A stretch of DNA of 17,766 bases from positions 1 through 17,766 of the forward strand of contig JAJTFU010000061.1 in the NCBI GenBank assembly GCA_021299075.1. Direction: 5' to 3'. Origin of the DNA: Novosphingobium sp. Lineage in GTDB: Bacteria; Pseudomonadota; Alphaproteobacteria; Sphingomonadales; Sphingomonadaceae. The notes beneath the pieces are model-generated. The model had not been told where the DNA came from, ran no database searches, and saw only the letters and a program-made list of their open reading frames with translations. The translations under genes were made by a program, and so were the position numbers. The number at the start of each line of letters is the position of its first letter. Positions within the stretch are counted from its first letter, which is position 1. Shown here one piece after another: positions 1 through 6,982 of this stretch.

Positions 1-183
1 GCGCGCCTCGATCGCCTCGGCCCACTTGACCAGCACGGCGGCGCGGGCTTCGGCGCCCAGCGCCAGCCAATCAGGTTGAGCGGCGCGCAGACGGCGGGCA
101 ATCGCGGCGATCTCGTCAGCCGGTACGGCCTCGATCGCATAGTCTGTTTCGCCGGTGCGGGGATTGCGGACGGGGATGGTCAT
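1..183 (-). CDS. Aldehyde dehydrogenase family protein, N-terminal part (runs off the left edge)
   Basis: The first 61 codons of a gene read leftward from ATG at 183-181. The start MTIPVRNPRTGE, followed by a helical stretch ending VLVKWAEAIEAR, is the usual N-terminus of NAD(P)+-dependent aldehyde dehydrogenases (succinate-semialdehyde dehydrogenase type), where the NP.TGE turn precedes the cofactor domain. The catalytic Cys and Glu lie outside the window, so substrate and activity cannot be judged. An AGGAG sits about 9 nt before the ATG and supports this start. The gene is 59 nt downstream of the cysteine hydrolase stop and could be read through from that operon. However, a near-perfect palindrome at 227-240 sits 43 nt upstream, which suggests its own regulated promoter. 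Family call is fairly firm; the specific role is unknown. Confidence 0.75.
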   Translation of the reverse strand, partial: MTIPVRNPRTGETDYAIEAVPADEIAAIARRLRAAQPDWLALGAEARAAVLVKWAEAIEAR

Positions 184-226
184 GGGGAGGCTCCTGTTCG
201 CTCGCACCTTTGCCGCGCTGCGCACA

Positions 227-240
227 GTTGTCCAGACAAC
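227..240 (-). promoter_or_regulatory. Putative operator GTTGTCTGGACAAC (shared motif, site 1)
   Basis: Read on the minus strand this is GTTGTC-TG-GACAAC, an inverted repeat with 6-bp arms. It begins 2 nt after the stop codon of the cysteine hydrolase and lies 43 nt before the aldehyde dehydrogenase ATG. The core TTGTC(C/T)GGACAA recurs at 10182-10195 and 14394-14407, each time just upstream of a gene start. Half-sites of TTGT/ACAA type are compatible with a GntR-like dimer, but the binding protein is not identified. The site as a repeated palindrome is seen directly; its function is inferred. Confidence 0.65.
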
Positions 241-242
241 TC

Positions 243-878
243 TTAGGCCAGGGCACCTAGGCTCGCGATCGCCTCGGTTTCGGAAATGACTTCTGCGTAC
301 TTTGCTTGCAGGTCGAACAAGTTTGCCTCGTGCGGGCCGGGATGGCGGTCGCCGCAGGCCTCGCGCACCACGAAGGGCAGGAAGCCGTGCTGGCAGGCAT
401 CGAGCGCCGTCGCGCGGACGCAGCCGGAGGTCGAAAGTCCGGTGATCAGCAGGGTATCGACACCCATCGCGGTCAGCGTCGCGGCCAGGGTCGTGCCGAA
501 GAATGATGAGGCGTACTGCTTGGTGATCACCAGCTCGCCATCTTTCGGCTGAAGGCTGGCGGGGAAGGCCCCCATGGGCGATCCGCGCTCGAACAGCTTG
601 AGCGCGGGAACCTTGCGGTAGAACACTCCGCCATCGGCCCCGCCGGGCGAATACTCGACATTGGTGAACAGCACCGGGATGCCGGCCTTGCGGGCTGCCG
701 CGAGCAGGCGTTCGTTGCTCGCCAGCGCATCCTCAACCCCCGCATAGAGCGGGGAGGCCGGATCGAGATAGGCGACAACGAAATCGACGATCAGCAGCGC
801 CGGCTTCTTGCCGAACGGCAGATGGCCATCGAAGGCGCCCTTGTAGTTCTCTCCGAGGTCGCCTTCGTCCTTGGCCAT
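243..878 (-). CDS. Isochorismatase-fold cysteine hydrolase (N-carbamoylsarcosine amidase-like)
   Basis: A 211-residue protein with the complete catalytic triad of cysteine hydrolases of the isochorismatase superfamily: Asp32 in LLIVDFVVAYLDP, Lys120 in LVITKQYASSFFGT and Cys153 in TGLSTSGCVRATALDA. The nucleophilic Cys separates it from true isochorismatases and places it with C-N hydrolases such as N-carbamoylsarcosine amidase, ureidoacrylate amidase and nicotinamidase. These release ammonia (plus CO2 for carbamoyl substrates) from amides in the cytoplasm. Its ATG overlaps the TGA of the CoA-transferase by one base (TGATG), so the two are probably translationally coupled. With HyuA/HyuB-type genes upstream, an N-carbamoyl or amide intermediate is plausible, recalling hydantoin-to-carbamoyl routes. 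The CoA enzymes in the same operon do not fit the creatinine pathway, so the substrate is open. Confidence 0.85.
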   Translation of the reverse strand: MAKDEGDLGENYKGAFDGHLPFGKKPALLIVDFVVAYLDPASPLYAGVEDALASNERLLAAARKAGIPVLFTNVEYSPGGADGGVFYRKVPALKLFERGSPMGAFPASLQPKDGELVITKQYASSFFGTTLAATLTAMGVDTLLITGLSTSGCVRATALDACQHGFLPFVVREACGDRHPGPHEANLFDLQAKYAEVISETEAIASLGALA

Positions 879-2071
879 CAGATCACCCCTGCCGCCTTCA
901 GCCCATCCAGTTCAGAGGCGCTCAGGCCCAGCACGCCGCCATAGATCTCGGCATTGTGCTGGCCAACCTGCGACGGGGCCGGCCGCCGCACGCCACTGGG
1001 CGTGGCGGAGAGCTTGGGGAAGGCGTTCTGCATCTTGAGCGGGCCGAACCGTTCGGTCTCCACCTCGATGATCGCCTCGCGGGCCTGGAAGTGCGGATCG
1101 ACCAGCATGTCGGGGGCGCGATAGACCCGGCCGGCGGGGATCGAATGCTCGATCATCAACGCATCGACCTCGTCGATCGTCAGGGTACGGGTCCAGTCGT
1201 TGATCAGGTCATCGAGCTCGGTCTGGCGCTCACCGCGCGCAATGTGCGTCGAATAACGTGGATCGTCGCCCAGTTCAGGGCGGCCCATCGCCTTGGCGAG
1301 CCGCTTGAAGATCTGGTCGTTGTTCGCGCCGATCATGTAGACGCCGTCGCTGCACTGATAGACGTTGGATGGGGCGATTCCCGGCAGGATCGAGCCAGAC
1401 CGTTCGCGGATGAAGCCGTTGTGGACGTATTCGGGCACCAGCCCTTCCATCACCTGCAGCACGGCTTCGTACAGCGCGGTGTCGACCACCTGGCCCTGGC
1501 CGGTCTTTTCGCGGTGGTGCAGCGCGGCGAGCACGCCCATCGCGCCGTAGGTGGCGCAAAGCGTATCGCCGATCGAAACGCCCATCCGCGCCGGCGGCCG
1601 GTCCGGATCGCCAACGATATAGCGCCAGCCGCCCATCGCCTCACCAATCCCGCCGAACCCGGCGCGATCGGAATAGGGACCGTACTGGCCATAGCCCGAC
1701 ATCCGCGCGATGATCAGGCCGGGGTTCTCGGCATGGAGCACGTCCGGCCCCAGGCCCCACTTTTCGAGCGTGCCCGGCTTGAAGTTCTCCACCAGTACGT
1801 CGGCCGTGGCGATCAGCTTGCGGACCAGCGCCTGGCCTTCGGGCACGCGCAGGTTGCAGGAGACCGACTGCTTGTTGCGAGCCAGTACCTCCCAGACGAC
1901 CTTCTCGTCACCCATGCCCCAGACGCGGAAAGGATCGCCCGCACCCGGCGGTTCGACCTTGATCACGTCGGCGCCCATGTCGCCCAGCAACTGCCCGCAG
2001 AACGGGCCAGCCAGCAGCTGGCCCAGCTCGACGACGCGCAATCCCTTCAATGCACCCGTATTCTCGGCCAT
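878..2071 (-). CDS. CaiB/BaiF family (family III) CoA-transferase
   Basis: A 397-residue cytoplasmic enzyme, the normal length for family III CoA-transferases, which move CoA between carboxylic acids through an aspartyl-CoA intermediate. The N-terminal Rossmann part shows LKGLRVVELGQLLAGPFCGQ, followed by GADVIKVEPPGAGDPFR. The catalytic aspartate is Asp169 in RMGVSIGDTLCATYGAMG, the same number as in formyl-CoA transferase. The C-terminal half (GVYMIGANNDQIFKRL, then the IPAGRVY region) carries the usual second domain. The gene starts 3 nt after the HyuB stop and overlaps the next gene by 1 nt, so it is a central member of the operon. It probably converts the carboxylate made by the HyuA/HyuB-type enzyme into a CoA thioester for the downstream lyase. 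Donor and acceptor acids cannot be read from the sequence. Confidence 0.92.
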   Translation of the reverse strand: MAENTGALKGLRVVELGQLLAGPFCGQLLGDMGADVIKVEPPGAGDPFRVWGMGDEKVVWEVLARNKQSVSCNLRVPEGQALVRKLIATADVLVENFKPGTLEKWGLGPDVLHAENPGLIIARMSGYGQYGPYSDRAGFGGIGEAMGGWRYIVGDPDRPPARMGVSIGDTLCATYGAMGVLAALHHREKTGQGQVVDTALYEAVLQVMEGLVPEYVHNGFIRERSGSILPGIAPSNVYQCSDGVYMIGANNDQIFKRLAKAMGRPELGDDPRYSTHIARGERQTELDDLINDWTRTLTIDEVDALMIEHSIPAGRVYRAPDMLVDPHFQAREAIIEVETERFGPLKMQNAFPKLSATPSGVRRPAPSQVGQHNAEIYGGVLGLSASELDGLKAAGVI

Positions 2072-2074
2072 GGC

Positions 2075-3961
2075 TTACTCGGCGGCTTCGAGGTGCGGCC
2101 AGACTGGCTGGATCGGCGCCGGAAGCCCCGTTTCCGCCTGGCAATTGGCGCGCAGCACTTCGATCCCCGGACCATAGTCGAACAGCGGCAGATCGCTGCG
2201 CTTGGCCCGCATTTCGGTGCGGAGCGCTTCGGTTGCGGCCGCGTCGACCACACCCTTGGCATCGGCGACCACGCCATAGGCCTTGGCGCCTTCCGGCGTG
2301 ACCAGGCCCTGGACGATCTCCAGCCCTACCAGCGCCGGATCACGCTCCAGCGGGTCACCCCAGCCGCCGCCGCCCCAGGTGATGAAGTGCAGCTGGTCGC
2401 CCACCTCGACCTCGACGTCCTCGACCTTGTTGCCAACGATCACGCTGGTGCCATCGGCCTTTTCCAGGATCTTGCGCGCGCGCTTGCCCGGTTCGCCGCC
2501 ATTGACGCCCCAGGGCGGCACGAACCAGCGGTCGTCATGGATCGAGATCGTGCCCGGGCTTAGGAAGCGGTAGGTCATGTGGATGCCGTTGCCGCCGCGA
2601 TGCAGACCCGCGCCGCCCGAGTCCGGCTCGGTCTCGTAACGCTCGATCAGCATCGGGAAGTAGCGTTCCAGGAACTCGTTCGGCACGTTGGTGAAGCCCG
2701 GCCAGAGCGAGTGGCCGTCTGGCCCGTCGCCCAGCGGTCGGCCCGGAATGCCGCCAAAGCCGATCTGGAACAGCTGGAACCATTCGCCGCCCTTGCCGGG
2801 CCGCGTATCGTTGCCCGAATAGAACAGGTGGGGGCTGGAGCTGAAGCCGGCCGCGTTGAGGAATTCCGGCGTCTTCTGGCCCAGCAGGCCGCCCAGGATA
2901 TCGAAGATCCGGCCCAGCGCGTGGGTGCGGCCCGAAAGCGCGGCGGGGAACTTCGGCTTGAGCAGGCTGCCTTCTGGAATCCGCACATCAATCAGGTCAT
3001 AGAACCCGTCGTTGAACAGGATCTGCGGGTCGAAGACCATGATCATGTAGATGCCGAAGAACATCTTGAACATGTTCTCGTTGAGGAAGAAATTGATCGA
3101 GGCGGCCGATTGCGGGTCGGTTCCCGCGAAATCGAGCACGACCTTGCCGTCCTCGCGCCACATGGTGCAGCGGATCTTGTAGGGGCCATAGCCGACGCCA
3201 TCGTCGCAGATGTAGTCCTCGAAGCTGACTGGCTCCTCGGCGATCGCCATGCCGATCAGCGCCTGCATGGCACGGTGGTTGCGGGCCAGCAGTTCCTGCG
3301 TGGCCGAGACATAGACGTCATCGCCAAACCGCTCGGCCATTTCGATCACGCGGCGCGAGGCGACGCGGCACGAGGCGATCAGGGCGTTGAGGTCAGCCTG
3401 GCACCAGTCCGGCTTGCGGGTCTGGTGCATGACGAGCTTCATCAGATCGTCGTTGTATTCGCCCTTCTTCCAGATCTTTACCGGCGGAATGCGGACGCCT
3501 TCCTCGAAGATCGAGCGGGCGTTGATCGGCATCGAGCCGACCACCTTGCCGCCGATGTCGCTCTGGTGGCCGAACATCGCGGTATAGGCCAGCAGGCGCC
3601 CATCCTTGAACACGGGCAGCAGCACCAGCCAGTCGTTCGAGTGGCTAATCGCGCCGCCGCAGGAATAGGGATCGGACAGGAAGATCATGTCCCCGTCTTC
3701 CAGGGTCCCCTCATAGCTCTTGAGGAAGCCGCCGATGAAGCTGCCGAACTGGCCGACGATCATCTTGCCGGTGTGGTCGGCGATCAGCGGGAAGGCGTCA
3801 CCCTGTTCGCGGATGCCGGGCGACATGGCGGTGCGCACCAGGGTGGCGTCCATTTCGATCCGGGCGTTGCGCAGCGCGTTCTCGATGATGTCGAGCGTGA
3901 CGGGGTCGATCGGGATCGACTTGAAGGGAGTCGGGTTGGTTTCGACGATGGTTGCGGGCAT
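2075..3961 (-). CDS. Hydantoinase B / acetone carboxylase alpha-like subunit (HyuB family)
   Basis: A 628-residue HyuB-family protein. The N-terminal IDPVTLDIIENALRNARIEM and VRTAMSPGIREQGD regions, the metal-site-like GHQSDIGGKVVGSMP (about residues 151-165), the central LSGRTHALGRIFDILGG and the C-terminal HFITWGGGGWGDP are diagnostic of the family. Members pair with HyuA to catalyse ATP-dependent opening of cyclic amides (N-methylhydantoin, 5-oxoproline, lactams) or carboxylation of ketones (acetone, acetophenone). It is somewhat longer than many HyuB proteins, with about 80 residues after GLVTPEGAKAYGVV, and shorter than acetone carboxylase alpha. No gamma-subunit gene is visible nearby. 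GGGGAG lies 7 nt before the ATG and overlaps the end of hyuA. Family is certain; choice between hydrolase and carboxylase is not. Confidence 0.92.
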   Translation of the reverse strand: MPATIVETNPTPFKSIPIDPVTLDIIENALRNARIEMDATLVRTAMSPGIREQGDAFPLIADHTGKMIVGQFGSFIGGFLKSYEGTLEDGDMIFLSDPYSCGGAISHSNDWLVLLPVFKDGRLLAYTAMFGHQSDIGGKVVGSMPINARSIFEEGVRIPPVKIWKKGEYNDDLMKLVMHQTRKPDWCQADLNALIASCRVASRRVIEMAERFGDDVYVSATQELLARNHRAMQALIGMAIAEEPVSFEDYICDDGVGYGPYKIRCTMWREDGKVVLDFAGTDPQSAASINFFLNENMFKMFFGIYMIMVFDPQILFNDGFYDLIDVRIPEGSLLKPKFPAALSGRTHALGRIFDILGGLLGQKTPEFLNAAGFSSSPHLFYSGNDTRPGKGGEWFQLFQIGFGGIPGRPLGDGPDGHSLWPGFTNVPNEFLERYFPMLIERYETEPDSGGAGLHRGGNGIHMTYRFLSPGTISIHDDRWFVPPWGVNGGEPGKRARKILEKADGTSVIVGNKVEDVEVEVGDQLHFITWGGGGWGDPLERDPALVGLEIVQGLVTPEGAKAYGVVADAKGVVDAAATEALRTEMRAKRSDLPLFDYGPGIEVLRANCQAETGLPAPIQPVWPHLEAAE

Positions 3962-3974
3962 GGCTCGTCTCCCC

Positions 3975-5282
3975 TCAGACCAGGTTGATCAGGATGTTGC
4001 CGACAGCGTCGACCTTGGCGATGCAGCCGCTTTCGATCAGCGTGGTGGAGTCCATTTCCACCACGATCGCCGGGCCGGGGATCACATCCCCCTGCCGCAG
4101 TTTTGACCGGTCATAGATCACGGCGGCCTGTTCGCGGCCGTCCATCCACAGCGTGTGGTCGCGCATCTTGGCTGCGATCGGATTGCCATCGCCCTTGGGC
4201 AGTTCGGCGGCCGGCAGGTCCAGCGCCTTGCCCAGGGCAACGGCGCGCAGGTTCACGATCTCGTGCGGGGTATCCATGTTGAAGGTGAAGAGGCGGTGGT
4301 GCTCTTCATCAAAGCGCTTCAGGATCCCGGCCACGCCATCGGCGCGCAGCACATCGGGCGTGATCGTCAGCGGCACTTCGAAGGCCTGGCCGGCATAGCG
4401 CACGTCGACCTCGAACTCGCTGGTGATGTCGGCTTCGGGCACCCCATCGGAGAGCAGCTCAGCGCGGGTCTGGGCGGCCATTTCCTCCAGGATCGTGATC
4501 AGTTCATCAGCCTGGGTGGTCGTGGCGAGGCGCGAGAACGAACGGGCGGTTTCCGTCCGCATCCGCGTCGTCGCATCGCCCAGCGCGCAGAGCACGCCCG
4601 GCGAGACCGGAGAGACGGCGGGCCAGGAACCCATCAGCCGCGCGACAGCATTGACGTGCAGCGGACCCGCCCCGCCAAAGCCCATCAGCGCGAAATGGCG
4701 CGGGTCATAGCCCTGCTGGACCGAGATCATTCGCAGCGCGCCGAACATGTTCTCGTTGACGATGTCGATGATCCCGCGGGCGGCGGCCATCAGATCGATC
4801 CCCAGCGCATCGGCGATGGTCTGGACCGCCTTCTTGGCGCCTTCGCGGTCGAGCTTGAACGACCCGCCAAGGAGGTTTTCGGGCAAGTAGCCCAGCACCA
4901 CGTTGGCATCGGTCACGGTCGGCAGCTCGCCGCCCTTGCCGTAGGCGACCGGGCCGGGGACTGCACCGGCCGATTGCGGGCCGACGCGCAGCGCCTTGGT
5001 CAGATCCGGCACATAGGCGATCGAGCCGCCGCCGGCGCCAACCGTCTTCACGTCCAGCGCCGAGGCACGGACCGAAAGGTGGCCGACTTCGGTGGTGCGC
5101 TGGCGGCGCGGCTCGAGGTTTTCGATCAGCGCCACGTCGGTGCTGGTGCCGCCAACGTCGAGCGTCAGGATATTGCGGATCCCCGCATTCTTGCCGACCC
5201 ACAGCGCGCCGGTCACCCCGCCGGCCGGACCGGACATCAGGATGTTGACCGGATGCTCCTCGGCCTTCTGGGCGCTCATCAA
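3975..5282 (-). CDS. HyuA-like subunit, C-terminal part of a frame-broken gene
   Basis: This frame carries the C-terminal two thirds of a hydantoinase A / acetone carboxylase beta-type protein. Recognisable family blocks are PVNILMSGPAGGVTGA, the second phosphate-binding block LTLDVGGTSTDVALI, and later MGFGGAGPLHVNAVAR and DVRYAGQAFEVPL. The true coding part extends upstream of the first ATG, to about 5315, because GKLSLLRSDGGLMSAQ is a family motif in the same frame. The N-terminal part lies in another frame (5976 to about 5314). ATG 5282 is probably internal rather than a real start. The 13-nt gap to hyuB and the RBS overlapping the stop show it was the operon partner of hyuB. If the break is real, this fragment should be inactive, since the ATPase core is split. 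Confidence 0.85.
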   Translation of the reverse strand: MMSAQKAEEHPVNILMSGPAGGVTGALWVGKNAGIRNILTLDVGGTSTDVALIENLEPRRQRTTEVGHLSVRASALDVKTVGAGGGSIAYVPDLTKALRVGPQSAGAVPGPVAYGKGGELPTVTDANVVLGYLPENLLGGSFKLDREGAKKAVQTIADALGIDLMAAARGIIDIVNENMFGALRMISVQQGYDPRHFALMGFGGAGPLHVNAVARLMGSWPAVSPVSPGVLCALGDATTRMRTETARSFSRLATTTQADELITILEEMAAQTRAELLSDGVPEADITSEFEVDVRYAGQAFEVPLTITPDVLRADGVAGILKRFDEEHHRLFTFNMDTPHEIVNLRAVALGKALDLPAAELPKGDGNPIAAKMRDHTLWMDGREQAAVIYDRSKLRQGDVIPGPAIVVEMDSTTLIESGCIAKVDAVGNILINLV

Positions 5283-5976
5283 GCCGCCGTCCGAGCGCAG
5301 CAGCGAGAGCTTGCCGGCCCACCACCGGGCGCACCGCCGCGTTGGCGACGGTGGTCAGGGTGCGCTCATACTCCTGCATTTCGGGCAGGACTTCGTGGCT
5401 GAGCGAAACCGGCACGCCGGGCAGAATCTCTGCCGCCAGCTTGCCGACCACGGCTTCGTGCGCGCCGCTGACATAGGCGTTGATCAGGCTGACGGTGATC
5501 GCCTCGACCCCCTGGGCCTTGAGCAGGCCAAGCTGGGTGCGTACGTCGTTCTCGTCGAGCGGGCGGACTTCGTTGCCGGCGGCGTCGATCCGGCCCTTGA
5601 TCGTCACCGTATCTTCCAGCCGGGCGAGGGGAGTGGGCTTGGGCCAGATGATCCAGGCCGCCAGACCGCCCGGCACATAGGAGCGGGCGATCTGCATGAT
5701 GTGGCGATAGCCCTCGGTCGTCACCAGGCCGACCCGCGCGCCCTTGCCTTCGAGCACCGCGTTGGTCGCCACGGTGGTGCCGTGGAGGAAGTAGTCGATC
5801 GCGTCGGCCGAAATCCCGGCCTCGGCGCAGATCGCCGTCACGCCGTTGAGAATCCCTTCGGAGCTGTCATGCGGGGTCGACGGCGTCTTGTGCCGCCAGA
5901 AGGCCCCCGTATCGACGTTGAACAAGAGGAGGTCGGTAAACGTCCCGCCGACATCCACTCCAAGGCGATAACCCAT
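4705..5976 (-). CDS. HyuA-like subunit, N-terminal part of a frame-broken gene
   Basis: From ATG 5976 the first ~220 residues are a clear HyuA N-terminus. The nucleotide-binding block MGYRLGVDVGGTFTD is followed by FLHGTTVATNAVLEGKGA, then VGLVTTEGYRHIMQIARSYV and EMQEYERTLTTVANAAVRP. After about position 5314 the frame loses homology (Arg-rich, low-complexity residues to the stop at 4705), and the family sequence resumes in a different frame. Between NAAVRPVVG and GKLSLLRSDGG the family normally has a helix of roughly 16 residues that is absent here, so the lesion is a short deletion of length 3n+2, not a single-base slip. Where many hydantoinases have a GRQ-type block, this protein has ARSYVPGGLAAWIIWPKP, which hints at a non-hydantoin substrate. 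ATG 5976 lies 28 nt from the lyase stop. Confidence 0.82.
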   Translation of the reverse strand: MGYRLGVDVGGTFTDLLLFNVDTGAFWRHKTPSTPHDSSEGILNGVTAICAEAGISADAIDYFLHGTTVATNAVLEGKGARVGLVTTEGYRHIMQIARSYVPGGLAAWIIWPKPTPLARLEDTVTIKGRIDAAGNEVRPLDENDVRTQLGLLKAQGVEAITVSLINAYVSGAHEAVVGKLAAEILPGVPVSLSHEVLPEMQEYERTLTTVANAAVRPVVGRQALAAALGRRLDERPEGRGASGQHPDVRSGRRGDRRAVGRQECGDPQYPDARRWRHQHRRGADRKPRAAPPAHHRSRPPFGPCLGAGREDGWRRRRLDRLCAGSDQGAARRPAIGRCSPRPGRLRQGRRAADRDRCQRGAGLLARKPPWRVVQARPRRRQEGGPDHRRCAGDRSDGRRPRDHRHRQREHVRRAANDLGPAGL

Positions 5977-6004
5977 GCGATCCTACTCCCGAGAAAATCT
6001 GTGC

Positions 6005-6940
6005 TTAGTCAGCGTTCAATTCTTCAACTTTGGGAAAGACGGGGGCCTGGGCCACCATTCCCGGTAATTTCCGGTCCATCACGCCTGCCAGCCAGTGGCT
6101 TGCTTCCACCATCCGGGCCAGGTCCATGCCGGTGCTGACACCGGCGCGTTCCAGCATGTAGACCACGTCCTCGCTCGGCACGTTGCCGGCCGCGCCGGGG
6201 GCGAAGGGGCAGCCGCCCAGGCCGCCCAGCGCTCCGTCGACCACGCTGGCCCCCGCCGCCACCGCTGCCCAGACATTGGCCAGCCCGGTATTGCGGGTGT
6301 TGTGGAAATGGACCCGCACCGGCAGCGGGTTGACCGCCTGCCGAACACGTTCAACCAGCCGGGTGACCTGCGCCGGGTTGCCGACCCCGATCGTATCGGC
6401 GATCGCCACCTCGACCGGACCGGCCTCGGCCAGTCGCGCAGCCATTGCGACCACGCGGTCTTCGCTGACTTCGCCTTCGAAGGGGCAGCCGAACGAGGCG
6501 CCGATGGTCACCTGGGCGGTGCGGCCATGGTCCTTGGCCAGCGCGACAATGGCCTTCGCGGCCTCGACCGATTCGTCGCTGGTCTGGCCCTGGTTGGCCA
6601 TGGCGAAGCGATCGGTGGCAACGCAGACCGCGCCGAGCTGATCGATCCGCCCGGTGGCGAGCGCACGTTCGGCGCCGCGCAGGTTCATCACCAGGCCAAT
6701 GTAGGTCACATCATCGCGCAATGGCAGGCCGGCGCAGACTGCGTCCGCATCGGCCATCTGCGGCACTTTCTTGGGATTGACGAAGCTCGTCACCTCGATC
6801 CGCCGCGCCCCGGCACCGATCGCCAGCTGGATCAGCGCCAGCTTGTCTGCGGTCGAGATCAAGGTCTTCTCGTTCTGCAACCCGTCGCGCGGGCCGACCT
6901 CGACGAACTCGATAGCGGTGGGAGAGGGGGCGGTGCTCAT
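6005..6940 (-). CDS. Hydroxymethylglutaryl-CoA lyase family protein
   Basis: A 311-residue TIM-barrel lyase of the HMG-CoA lyase/DRE-TIM family, which cleaves 3-hydroxy-3-methylglutaryl-CoA or similar 3-hydroxy acyl-CoAs by retro-aldol reaction. Visible active-site features are VEVGPRDGLQNEK (Arg18, Asp19), TSFVNPKKVPQM, the metal-binding HFHNTRNTGLANV (His211, His213) and GGLGGCPFAPGAAGN with the catalytic loop Cys244 and Asn253. The segment before that loop reads DGALGGLGG rather than the DSSVAGLGG I recall for leucine-pathway enzymes, so a paralogous substrate (citramalyl-type or a longer 3-methyl-3-hydroxy dicarboxyl-CoA) is possible. It lies directly after the GntR gene and before hyuA, with a TTGTATACAG-type site 20 nt before the ATG. 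It probably is the first structural gene of the operon. Confidence 0.9.
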   Translation of the reverse strand: MSTAPSPTAIEFVEVGPRDGLQNEKTLISTADKLALIQLAIGAGARRIEVTSFVNPKKVPQMADADAVCAGLPLRDDVTYIGLVMNLRGAERALATGRIDQLGAVCVATDRFAMANQGQTSDESVEAAKAIVALAKDHGRTAQVTIGASFGCPFEGEVSEDRVVAMAARLAEAGPVEVAIADTIGVGNPAQVTRLVERVRQAVNPLPVRVHFHNTRNTGLANVWAAVAAGASVVDGALGGLGGCPFAPGAAGNVPSEDVVYMLERAGVSTGMDLARMVEASHWLAGVMDRKLPGMVAQAPVFPKVEELNAD

Positions 6941-6959
6941 CGCGGATGCTATGCCATTT

Positions 6960-6969
6960 CTGTATACAA
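6960..6969 (-). promoter_or_regulatory. Putative GntR operator before the lyase operon (TTGTATACAG)
   Basis: On the minus strand this is TTGTATACAG, identical in 9 of 10 positions to the perfect palindrome TTGTATACAA at 7674-7683 beside the GntR gene. It lies in the 42-nt gap between the GntR stop and the lyase ATG, 20 nt before that ATG. A weak promoter with a -35 of TTGCAG would place the site in the spacer. This fits repression of the catabolic operon by the neighbouring FCD regulator. The shared motif is seen; the binding is inferred. Confidence 0.6.
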
Positions 6970-6982
6970 AACTGCAAGAGGC

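Noticed and set aside
956..2563. Long plus-strand open frame (535 codons) opposite the CoA-transferase and HyuB
   Set aside because: It is antisense to two clearly conserved genes and its residues are rich in Arg, His, Asp and Gly without any family motif. Such frames are a by-product of high GC codon use.
2579..3988. Long plus-strand open frame (469 codons) opposite HyuB
   Set aside because: It mirrors a strongly conserved gene, has biased composition and no recognisable domain or independent RBS.
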